Positions 33,546-44,283 of a stretch of DNA of 64,000 nt are shown piece by piece (position 1 is the first letter of the stretch; the number at the start of each line of letters is the position of its first letter). The DNA comes from Channallabes apus (taxonomy: Eukaryota; Chordata; Actinopteri; Siluriformes; Clariidae). Under the pieces are notes generated by a model. The model had not been told where the DNA came from. It did not search any database and saw nothing but the letters and a program-made list of their open reading frames with translations. The position numbers and the translations under genes were made by a program. The stretch spans positions 29,882,667 to 29,946,666 of the forward strand of contig CM060125.1 of NCBI GenBank assembly GCA_030522415.1, given 5' to 3'.

Positions 33546-33960
33546 ATTCAATTCAATTCAATTTTATTTGTATAGCGCTTTTAACTATTGTCATTGTCGC
33601 AAAGCAGCTTTACACGATCAAACGAATTATTTAAGTTTGTATGGAATGTGAATGTGTATGAATCAGAATGGTCAGATAGTCCCTGGTGAGCAAGCCCGAG
33701 GGCGACAGTGGTAAGGAAAAACTCCTTGAGATGGTAGGTTTAGGTTTAGGTTTAGTTTATTTATAAAGCACATTTATAACAGCCGTGAGACTGACCAAAG
33801 TGCTGTACATCCACATCACGACATCATAAAAAGGCTAAAAATACACTATACATACAACAACAAAATAGGCACAGTAGCGCCTAGTAGGCCAGGGAAACAG
33901 ATGGGTTTTTAAAAGGGATTTAAAAATAGTCAAACTGGGAGCCGTTCGAATATCAAGTGG
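33546..33960 (-). repeat. LINE 3' tails in reverse orientation
   Basis: 33546-33740 is the reverse of the tail at 39590-39860 (AATTCAATTCAATTTTATTT, TTTAAC.ATTG, GCAAAGCAGCTTTACAC). 33741-33955 is a different LINE tail (GTTTATTTATAAAGCACATT, AGTAGGCCAGGGAAACAG). Confidence 0.7.
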
Positions 33961-35520
33961 CAAGTTCAATTCAATTCAATTCAGTTTTATTTGTATAGAG
34001 CTTTTAACAATTGACATTGTCTCAAAACAGCTTTACACAATCAAAAGAATTATTTAAGTTTGTATGGAATGTGAATGTGTATGAATCAAAATGGTCAGAT
34101 AGTCCCTGGTGAGCAAGCCGAGGGCGACAGTGGCAAGGAAAATCTTCCTGAGATGGTAATAGGAAGAAACCTTGAGAGGAACCAGACTCAACAGGGAACC
34201 CATCCTCATCTGGGTGAAACAGATAGCAGGAAATGATCTGCATTTATACAGTGTGTTAGGTGGCAGGCAGTTCAGCTATAATAGTTGATGTTAATTGATG
34301 TTAAAATGAGACTCAGATAGACTTGTAGAAAGTTCCAGTCCTGAACTATCGAATTGTCAAGTCCTCAGAGAAACAGCTGACAACACCAGTCGAGGCCAGA
34401 ACCATCTTCTAAGTAGATAGAATCATCCCCAGACACCAGACACATCCCAAAGAGACACACGGGGCATCCATGCGACGAGACCTCCAACCAGAAACGGGGC
34501 ACCAGGATGGATCAGACAGGTCCGGAGGGCAGAGGGAGTCTGGATCACTGGCAGCTCAGGAACCACATGTGTAGCTCGACAGAGAGAGAGAGAGAGAGTG
34601 AAAGGGGGAGACGGGGAGAGAGGAAAGAGAAAGAGGGGGAGGAAGAGAAGAGGAGGAGAGATGGCAGTTCGGTATGGTCACAGTCACAATGTCTAATGTG
34701 AATGTATATTTACTGTAGAGTGCAAGCAGGGACTCCGGCAGGACTAACTATGACAGCATAACTAAAAGGGAGAGCCAGAAGGAAACACAAACATGAGAGG
34801 GAACTGAGATGTAAAGCAAACAATCACCTCACCGTCAACAACCCTGAGTGATCAAATGAGACTGAGGAAGACAGCATCTAAACATACCAGTTCACCATAA
34901 TACTCTACGTCCATGAGTCCCCCAGATCTGCTCCTTTACCTTATGGCAAATCTATTTATAAAAATGCTTGGCTAAATAAATAGGTTTTGAGCCTAGACTT
35001 AAACACTGAGACTGTCTGAGTCCCGAACACTATTTGGAAGACTATTCCATAATTTTGGGGCTTTGTAAGAAAAAGCTCCGCCCCCAGCTGTAGTTTTCAT
35101 AATACGCGGTACTGATAAGCAGCCTGCATTCTTTGACCGAAGTAGGCGTGGCGGATCGTAAGACACTAGCAGTTCGCTCAGATACTGCGGTGCGAGACCA
35201 TTTAATGCTTTATATGTAAAATTTATATTTAATGCTTTCAGAAGCGGAGTCACATGATCCCTTTTTTTCTTTTTCAGAAGAAATTTAGCAGCAGCGTTCT
35301 GAACCAGTTGAAGACGGGCGATTTGAGCTTTAGAAACACCATAATAAAGAGAGTTGCAATAGTCAAGCTGGGTTGTAATGAAGGCATGAATGGCCATCTT
35401 TAGAGTCTTATCAGTGAGAAAAGGTTTAATTTTAGCGAGCATACAGGGCTGATAAAAGCTAGATCCAATCACGGTAGAGATTTGTTTCTCAAGTTTTAGT
35501 TTATCATCTTATAGGAAGCC
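33961..35520 (-). pseudogene. CR1/L2-group LINE 3' part, unit 1
   Basis: Tail at 33961-34250, long non-coding 3' region with (GA)n near 34580-34670, and RT C-terminus at 34999-35472 (ITTQLDYCNSLYYGVSK, LQLVQNAAAKFLL, ALNGLAPQYLSELLVSYDPP, APKLWNSLPNSVRDSD). A broken copy. Confidence 0.8.
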
Positions 35521-36590
35521 TAAATTCCGAACCTGGTAATATGAAGAAACCTTGAGAGGAACCAGACTCAACAGGGAACCCATCCTCATCTGGGTGATAA
35601 CGGATAGCAGGAAATTATCTGCATTTATAATATCACAGTTGATGTTAATTGACGTTAATATGGAGTCTTGTAGGAAATTCCAGTCTTAAACTATCGAGCA
35701 AATGCAACTGCAGCCAAGTCAAGTCTTCAGAGAAACTTCTGTCAACACCAGTCGAGGCCAGAACCGTCTTCATAGGAGAGTGAAACCATCCACAGACACG
35801 AGATGCATCTCAAAGAGACACATGGGTCATCCATGAGACGAGATCTCCAACCAGAAGTGCGGCATCAGGATGGGTCAGACAGGTCCGGAGGGCAGAGGAA
35901 GTCTGGATCACTGGAAGCTCAGGAATGGCATGTGTAGCTCGACAGAGAGAGGGAAAGAGAGAAAGAGAGAGAGGGGGGGGGGGGAGAGAACAGGAGAGAA
36001 GGGGATAACAGTTAGGTATGGTCACAGTCACATAATGTATAATGTGAATGTATATTTACTGTAGAGTGCAAGCAGGGACTCCGGCAGGACTAACTATGAC
36101 AGCATAACTAAAAGGGAGAGCCAGAAGGAAACACAAACATGAGGGCTCCCTGAGATGTAAAGCAAACAATCACCTCACCGTCAACAAACCTGAGTGATCA
36201 AATGAGAGTGAGGAAGACAGCATCTAAACATACCAGTTCACCATAATACTCTACGTCCATGAGTCCCCCAGATCTGCTCCTTTACCTTATGGCTAATCTA
36301 TTTATAAAAATGCTTGGCTAAATAAATAGGTTTTTAGCCTAGACTTAAACACTGAGACTGTGTCTGAGTCCCGAACACTATTTGGAAGACTATTCCATAA
36401 TTTTGGGGCTTTGTAAGAAAAAGCTCTGCCCCCAGCTGTAGTTTTCATAATACGCGGTACTGACAAGCAGCCTGCATCCTTTGATCGAAGTAGGCGTGGC
36501 GGATCGTAAGACACTAGCAGTTCGCTCAGATACGGCGGCACGAGACCATTTAATGTTTTATATATGTGAAGGAAAATACTAGGATACTAC
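35521..36590 (-). pseudogene. CR1/L2-group LINE 3' part, unit 2
   Basis: Repeats the order of 34153-35210 at an offset of about 1.35-1.38 kb: GAGAGGAACCAGACTCAACA, the (GA)n at 35940-35990, GCAAGCAGGGACTCCGGCAG, then the same RT C-terminus (36302-36541). It starts mid-tail, so it is a tandem segment copy rather than a separate insertion. Confidence 0.8.
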
Positions 36591-36629
36591 GTCCCCAAAC
36601 CTTTCAAGTTGGTAAGTTACTAAGTTACT

Positions 36630-37565
36630 AAGCCTCTTCTTAAAATATCTCATTTAGACCAGAATGAAATAACAAATTACAGACCGATTTCAAACCTTCC
36701 GTTTATATAAAAAAAATATTTAAAAAGGTAGTAGCAGCTCACATATGCACATTCTTATGCACTAGTTAAGATTGCAAATAACTTGTTTTTAGCTTCGGAC
36801 CAAGGCTGTATCTCAATACTACTTAAGTCTTACTTGATCTTAGTGCTGCATTTGACACTATAGATCATAATATTCTCATAGATCGCTTATAAAATCACAT
36901 AGGTATTCAGGGACAGGCATTAAAATGGTTTAGATCCTACCTGTCTGATCGATACCATTTTGTAGATCTACAGTAAATGGAGAACCGTCTGGTGTAATGC
37001 CAGTGAAATATGGGGTCCCACACGGGTCAGTTTTAGGACCTTTGCTGTTCTCAATATCCTGTACAGTACATTCTTCCCTTGGGTAACATCATTAGAAGAC
37101 ATGGGATTAGTTTTCATTGTTATGCTGATGATACCCAGTTATACATCAAGTTGTCTAGACTAACAGAGTGTGTCAAGGATATAAAATATTGTTTACCATT
37201 TTTGACTTTTACTAAATTCAGATAAAACAGAGATATTACTTATTGGCCCAAAAACCAGTACACAACAACTCTCACAATTCAGCTTGCGTTTAGAAGGATG
37301 TACTGTTATTACCAGTTCGATAGTGGAAGGCCAGACGTAATATTAGACAGTAACTTGTCCTTTGAAAATCATATTTCCAATATCACAAAAACAGCCTTTT
37401 TCCACTGTAAAAATATTGCCAAGCTTAGATAAATTTTATCCGTATCTGATGCAGAAAAGCTAGTTCATGCATTCATGACCTCCAGACTGAACTATTGTAA
37501 TGCATTCCTAGGTGGTTGTCCTGCATCCTCAATAAACAAACTTCAAGAATTCAAGAATTTGCAAC
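36630..37565 (+). pseudogene. CR1/L2-group LINE RT, part 1 of a split copy
   Basis: Degenerate plus-strand frames: [71 protein letters not shown] and SINKLQ, where it stops. Continues at 39189. Confidence 0.75.
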
Positions 37566-39188
37566 CTTTCTGCTGTTTCTCTGAAGTTAAACAGTAAGAG
37601 GTTGAGGTAATTGTCAGAAAGATGAAACCATCAAATTGTGCTCTGGACCCTTTTCCTACAGTTCTGGTTAAATCCAACCTTTGTGTTATAAGTCCCCTGA
37701 TTACCAGGATAATAAATCACTCTCTCCAAACTGGATATGTTCCCGCTACATTGAAATCTGCTATCATCAGACCACTTTTTAAAAAATCCACCTTAGATCC
37801 AGAAGTACTTGCAAACTACAGGCCCATTTCTAACCTCCCGTTCCTTTCAAAAGTGCTGGAAAAAGTAATTGCTGCACAGCTTCAGTCTCATCTAAAACAA
37901 AATAATTTGTTTGAGATATTCCAGTCTGGTTTCTGCCCCTGAAACATCGTGGAAACAGTTCTGGTTAGAGTCACGAATGACTTGCTGATGTCGGCATGCT
38001 GGTTTTCCATCGCTTCTCATCCTGTTGGACTTGTCTTCGGCCTTTGATTCTGTTGATCACAACATTCTGCTTCACAGATTACGTCACACTGTTGGACTCT
38101 CTGACTCTGTTTACAACTGGTTCTCATCTTATCTTACTGAAAGAACGGAGCATGTTGCCTTGGGAGAGGCTAAATCTGCTATACACAATGTCACCTGTGG
38201 TGTTCCTCAGGGCTCTGAGCTCAGTACCATTTTGTTTATATTGTACTGTATATGCTTCCCCTGGGCTGTATCATCAGCCAGCATGGTATTTTATTTCATT
38301 GCTATGCTGATGATACTCAGCTCTACCTCAGGATAAATTCAACCTGCTAGTCTACTCCGCCATCATCCACTTTGACCATCTGTTTGGAGGAGATAAAGTC
38401 ATGGATGAAGCAAAATTTCCTGCAGCTCTAAGACTGAAGCTATTTAATAGTCACCCCACACCAGGTTAGGACATCTAACATCACCAGTATTACCTTTTCT
38501 GGTCAGGATATCCCATTGTCAACATCCATTATAAACCTTGGGGTTAAAATGGACTCTCATTTGACATATGAGGCTCATGTTAAACATCTGTGTAAAACGT
38601 CTTATTTCCACCTCAGGAATATAGCAAAACTGCGTCCAGCAGTCACGTTTGCTGATGCAGAAAAGTTAGTCCATGCGTTTGTCTCCTCCAGGCTGGACTT
38701 CTGCAATGCACTTCTCATTGGGACTACCGGAAAAGCTGCAGTATATTCAGAACAGTGCTGCTAGGATCCTGATGAGAGGGTGTAAATACGACCATATTAA
38801 ACCACTGGCTCCCTGTTTCATTTAGAATTGATTACAAGGTTGCCCTTCTAACCCACCAGTGTATTTATGGGGATGCCCCTCCCTACCTCAAAGAACTTAT
38901 TACCTCACATACGTCCACACGGAATCTCCGCTCTGCATCAGTACATCTTTTGAAAACTCCTAAGACTAAACTTAATACCATGCGAGATCGAGCTTTTTGC
39001 TCAGCTGCACCCAGACTGTGGAATGCTCTCCCTGAGTATCTGAGGACGCCACAGACTGTTGATGCTTTTAAATCTGGTCTTAAAACTTATCTTATTATCA
39101 GAGCTTTCGGGTCGAATTAATTTTGTAGCACTTTGAGATTTGTTTCAAATATAATGTGCATTATAAATAAATGTATTATCATTATTAA
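37566..39188 (+). pseudogene. CR1/L2-group LINE RT, inner insertion
   Basis: Frames at 37622-37942 (KPSNCALDPFPTVLVKSNL, LANYRPISNLPFLSKVLEKV), 38025-38336 ([32 protein letters not shown]), 38516-38764 (HLRNIAKLRPAVTFADAEKL, VSSRLDFCNALL) and a C-terminus to about 39117 (APRLWNALPEYLRTPQTVDA). Ends in a tail CTTTGAGATTTGTTTCAAAT and a TATTATCATTATTA run, a usual LINE 3' end. Several stops and frameshifts. Confidence 0.8.
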
Positions 39189-39860
39189 GCTTCAGTTAGT
39201 CCAAAATGCAGCCGCCAGGGTTCTCACTAGATCAAGAAAATGTGATCATACAATATAACCCCAATATTATCATCCCTGCACTGGCTACCTGTTCAATTTA
39301 GAATTAATTACAAAATAGTATTACTTACATATCTGGCCAGTCTTCTGATACGACACAATCCACCACGCGCCTTAAGATCACAAAAATCCAGACTTCTGGT
39401 AGTTCCCAGAATATCAAAATCTACAAAAGGGGGTAGGGCTTTTTCATATTTACCTCCAAAGCTTTGGAATAGCCGTACACCAGCCCTATGCTGAACTGAA
39501 CTTCATGTTAATTTAAAGTACTTCTGTTATATTGAACTTTCAGCTGCATAACACACAGGATGTTATATAATTTCTATCCGTTATCACCCAGATGAGGATG
39601 GGTTCCCTGTTGAGTCTGGTTCCTCTCAAGGTTTCTTCCTATTGCCATCTCAGGGAGTTTTTCCTTGCCACTGTCGCCGTCACCCTTGGCTTGCTAATCA
39701 GGGACAATCTCATTATTATCTAGACATATATTTCTCACACATACTGTACACACTTCCATACATTTTATTTTCATGTTTTCTTTCAATTTTTGTGAAGCTG
39801 CCTTTAGACAATGACCACTGTTAAAAGCACTATATAAATAAAATTGAATTGAATTGAATA
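39189..39860 (+). pseudogene. CR1/L2-group LINE RT end and 3' tail, part 2 of the split copy
   Basis: Opens with KLQLVQNAAARVLTRSRKCD, exactly where 37565 left off, then the tail CAGATGAGGATGGGTTCCCT, TTGAGTCTGGTTCCTCTCAA, CACTGTCGCC and a terminal ATTGAATTGAATTGAA. Confidence 0.8.
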
Positions 39861-39865
39861 TGATC

Positions 39866-40545
39866 AATAGTGTCAAAAGCTGCACTGAGGTCGCGTAACA
39901 CAAGCAATGAGATGCAACCCTGATCAAGGCCACTAGGAGGTCATTTACTACTTTAACACGTGCTGTCTCTGTGCTGTGATGAAGCCTAAATCCTGACTGA
40001 TATAGTTTGTGTATGCTAGTCCTATGTAGATATGAACAAAACGATCTTCTCCAGAATCTTAGAGATAAAGGGGAGGTTTGATATCGTAGTTGGACAGCTG
40101 ACAGGGGTCGAGATCAGGTTTCTTAATTAGTGGTTTAATAACTGCTAATGTAAAAGATTTTGGAACAAACCCACTGCTGGGTGAAGAATTAACTATTTTC
40201 AACAGGGGTTCCTTTATTGCTGGTACTGTCTGCTTAAGTAAATATGTGTCGGTATGGGATCTAAGTTGATGGTTTTGCGGAAGAGATGAATGAATTTAGT
40301 TCATACTATTTAAAGGGAGTAAAGTACTCTAGGTTCTGATCTGATGTGATTTGTTTTTCATCTGCATCAATTGAATTGTCTGGTTTCAAAGCCTGAATTT
40401 TTTGCCTAATATTTACATTCATGAAGTCCTCACTACTGTATATTGTTGATGTGGAGATTTCTGTAGTGGTCTTATTAATGGTTAATAAAAAAAAAATCTA
40501 GGATTATTTTTGTCGTTTGTATAGTGTCCACTGTACAAGCCTCTG
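39866..40545 (-). pseudogene. CR1/L2-group LINE, RT N-terminal half (outer element, part 2)
   Basis: Minus frames: VNSSPSSGFVPKSFTLAVIK, PLIKKPDLDPCQLSNY, LGFITAQR and AFDTIDH at the 39866 end. It complements the half at 32660-33545; about 30 codons are missing at the break. Confidence 0.7.
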
Positions 40546-41201
40546 GAGGTAGTGTTATGATCTGGGGTTGCTTCAGGCAATAAAAGGAAGTCAGCTGACC
40601 ACCTGAATGTATTAATGAATTACCAGGTTATCACATCTATGGAGTTTTTCCTTCCCTGATGGGACGGGGTATATTCCAGGACTCAACTGTAGGAGTTGTT
40701 CTAGGCGTATGAGGAATCATTTTTACATATTAAATGTGACATTATTGTGGATCATAATCAGAGTTAAAGGCAGGCGAACAGAATATCACAGTGTAGACTT
40801 TGTTTTCCTTCTGTCAAGCAATGCACTGTAAATTGTCATGTTGTTCAGTTTTACTGCTAATATATTCTATAGTATATGTTATGTTGACCAATATACGTAG
40901 ATCCATATAGAACTAGGGATATTTATAAATAAATATTTATTAAATAAAATGTTAAAATGTTGAAGAATATGAAACTTGTCTTTCTTTAAGCTTTATGAAA
41001 ACAGCTCATTCATGTTTTCTATGGACTCCCTCATCCTCCTCTCCTCCTCCTCTCCTCATCGAACTCTCAACACCACTTCTTAAGATGCTAAAAATACCCA
41101 AACACAAATCTCCTACAGAAATTATAGGGAGTGTCATGTGAGATTATAGAAACCCTGACCAACTGTTTAATTGTGACCTATGAAAACTGCACTGTCTCCA
41201 T

Positions 41202-41330
41202 GTGCAAGATATTATTCATTCATCTTCTATACCGCTTTATCCTGTACTAGGGTCGCGGGGACCTGGAGCCTTTCCCAGGAGACTCAGGGCACGAGGCAGG
41301 GTACACCCAGGACTGCAAGATATTAATGAT
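41202..41330 (+). repeat. fish interspersed repeat (TTCATCTTCTATACCGCTTTATC)
   Basis: TTCTATACCGCTTTATCCTG, AGGGTCGCGGGGACCTGGAG, CAGGGCACGAGGCAGGGTAC: a common teleost repeat. A reverse partial copy is at 41672-41745. Confidence 0.7.
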
Positions 41331-41671
41331 TATTTATTTTGGCAAGAAAAAATATGTGAACGATTTCCAAGTTTCTTTTTTTTTTTTTTATAAATTGGTC
41401 ATAAAAAGTACTCAACAAAGTTACAAATATAAACAAACAATTTCTAAACTGATAAAACACAAACAGTCATGATCTTTTATGTCATTATTGACATAATTGA
41501 AATAAACAGTTTCACTTACTTTTTGGACCAAATCAGATGACATTTCATGACCTGCTAATGCGGAAAACCAGAATATTTTCAAGTAGTTCAAATAATTTTT
41601 CTTTCCACTGTACAGTATTACAGTTAAGAACAGAGCAGTCATTTAGGGTTGTAGAATGACAAAGAAAAGAA

Positions 41672-41745
41672 AAAAATAGTCCTGGAATAGGCTCCAGGTC
41701 CACGCAACCCAGGATAAAGCGGTATAGAAGATGTGAGTGAGTGAC
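41672..41745 (-). repeat. reverse partial copy of the same repeat
   Basis: TGGAATAGGCTCCAGGTCC...GGATAAAGCGGTATAGAAGA is the reverse of 41209-41270, so the two can pair across 350 bp. Confidence 0.7.
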
Positions 41746-42112
41746 ATACCTGTTCGTAACATCGCTTTTACTCAACATTTTGACTTTCACTTATGAAAGT
41801 TAGGTTAAACTTATGGCAGATATCTACTGCACAAGTTTCATGAAATTCTGTCCAGCGGTTGATTTAAGACGTGGCCATAGTTTGACGCATGCGCAGTTCA
41901 CTGTCAAAACTTGCGGTTTATAATTTTTTTTTTTTTTTTTAATGCTCATAACTTCACTTTTACTCAACATTTTGATTTAGTTCATGGTGCAGGTTTAACT
42001 GGCAAAATCACAACAAAATTTGACTGAACAGACAGAAATGTTTCTGTAATGATATAATTGAAGGAGTGAGTTGTGACCAATGTATAGACAAAACCTTTCT
42101 TTTATATTATAT

Positions 42113-42933
42113 AAACTCAGCAAAAAAAGAAACGCCCCTTTTTCAGGACTGTGTATTTCAACAATAATGTTGTAAAAACTTTACAGATCTTCATTGTAAA
42201 GGGTTTAAACAATGTTTTCCATGCATGTTCAATTAACCATAATCAATTAATTAACATGCACCTGTGGAATGGTCGTTAAAACCTTAACAGCTTACAGAAA
42301 GTAGGCATTTAAGGTCACAGTTGTAAAAACGCAGGACACTAAAGAGACTCGTCTACCGACTGTGAAAAACACCCAAAGAAAGACACCCAGGGTCGCTGCT
42401 CATCTGCGTGAACGTGCATTAGGCATGCTGCAGGGGGACATGAGGACTGCTGATGTGGCTATAGGGCAATAAATCGCCATGTCCGCACCGTGAGACGCCT
42501 AAGACGGCGCTACAGGGAGACGGGAAGGACAGCTGATCATCCTCGCAGTGGAAGACCACGTGTAACAACACCTGCACAGGATGGGTACATCCGAATATCA
42601 CACCTGCGTGACAGGTACAGGATGGCCACAACAACTGCCCGAGTCACACCAGGAACACACAATCCCTCCATCTCACAGCAAGAACTGACAAATCTGGTCC
42701 AGTCCATGAGGAGGAGATGCACTGCAGTACTTCAAGCAGCTGGTGGCCACCAGATACTGACTGCTACTGACTGATTCTGAGCCTCCCTTCATTCAGGGAC
42801 ACATTGGGAAACATTTTTACTTTATGTCTTATGGTGTCGGCTCTTTTAGTGTTGATACAAATATTTACACATTAAGTTTACTGAAAGTAAAAACAGCTGA
42901 AAGTCAGAGGACGTTTCTTTTTTTGCTGAGTGT
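42113..42933 (+). mobile_element. Tc1-type deletion derivative, about 820 bp
   Basis: Ends AACTCAGCAAAAAAAGAAAC and GTTTCTTTTTTTGCTGAGTG. Keeps more of the transposase than the 31705 copy: RRLRRRYRETGRTADHPRSG and RPRVTTPAQDGYIRISHLRD (HTH linker), then a jump to NPSISQQELTNLVQSMRRR. The catalytic core is gone. Confidence 0.85.
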
Positions 42934-43179
42934 GTATATATATATACTGTACAGGTAATTAGGCTGGGGTTAGTGTGAATATCAGAACTCTGGTATTGTA
43001 CTTTGATAAGAAGATGAATTGGAAATCATTTGTCAATGTAACAGATGTTTACAGATGTGTGTATTTTAAATGGTTTAAATGGTCATTTATTAGTATTTAG
43101 TAGTAGTATCGTTTTATGATTCATTTCATTATGTTCATTATATTGTCTAATTCCACAGGAATGTTATCGGGTCCAGTGA

Positions 43180-43358
43180 GTCACATCGATACGGTGAGTC
43201 AGAACTCACTCGCGACTCCTCCACCGCCGCCGCCACAGAGAGTCACGTGACAGCAGTAACGGAGAATCCGGCGGCAGACTGGTGCGCTGTGCGCGTGCAG
43301 TGTGTAGACTCAGGTGTAGTCCAGGACTGGAGGTCTACAGTAACATGCTGCTGGTGAG
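43180..43358 (+). promoter_or_regulatory. putative promoter/leader of the B7-like gene
   Basis: CpG- and GCC-rich stretch (CCACCGCCGCCGCC) with a palindromic E-box GTCACGTGAC at 43242-43251 (USF/MITF/TFE type). A possible upstream ATG at 43345 is out of frame with the signal peptide and could act as a short upstream ORF. Confidence 0.5.
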
Positions 43359-43404
43359 ATGGAGCTCTTCGTACTGCTCCTGTCTCTCCTCACCACGTGT
43401 GCAG
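43359..43404 (+). CDS. B7-like gene exon 1: signal peptide
   Basis: ATG GAG CTC TTC ... GCA G then GTAAGA. Short n-region and Leu-rich core. The alternative ATG at 43345 would run into a stop codon just after the exon 2 junction, so it is not the start. Confidence 0.75.
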
Positions 43405-44146
43405 GTAAGACAAGTTTCCTCCTCGCTTCCTGCAGTCTGCACTGCGTCTTAACAACTATTTAATACAGTATAAGTGACCCGCACTATGGAAATGACAGAC
43501 TGGTTTAAAGTAAACAATATAATAGCCAGAACTGAGGAATGCGCGCGCGTCTGCGCACCGTCTTACATAACGCGCGCGCTGCGGTGACATAATTTGCAGA
43601 AACCTCAAAAACATTTAATGTGAAGAGGAAAAAAAAAAAAAAACAGCCATGCAAACTGTGTTGTAAATATTTCTCCCAAACTGTCTGTGAGAAAAGAGAA
43701 GCGGGAAAGTCCAGGAATCTGTTGGCTTCAATACATATTTTAACATTTTTCTCCAAGTTATAAATATAATGTATTGCAGGAAGTACAGTAGATAACTGGA
43801 TTGACCATTTCCCCCTCACATGTAGAGTTGTACAGTACAGTACTGCCAGGAGCCAGGGAAAGTGTGAATATCATATATAAATAGAAGAGAGGACAATTGG
43901 GGAGGAGATTGACAGGAGACCAGTCTCAGAAAAAGAAGAAGAAAACAAATCTGTCTGTGTGTCTGTCTAGCCAGATTTTGTCACAACAGCACGCAAAAGT
44001 TTAGAAGTTAAACCTGCACTATAAATAAAAGTTATGAGCAGTTCTGTGTCGGATTAAAAAAAGAAGTACAACTTAACGTAAAATGTGATTTATTTGTGTT
44101 AGACAGAGTGTTAGATTTCTGCTGTACAGACAGACAGACATGTACA

Positions 44147-44225
<79 letters not shown>

Positions 44226-44237
44226 ACAGAGTCAAGA

Positions 44238-44283
<46 letters not shown>

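Noticed and set aside
33546..39860. Single giant transposon with inverted ends
   Set aside because: The inverted ends are ordinary LINE tails, and the inside consists of several independent LINE pieces.
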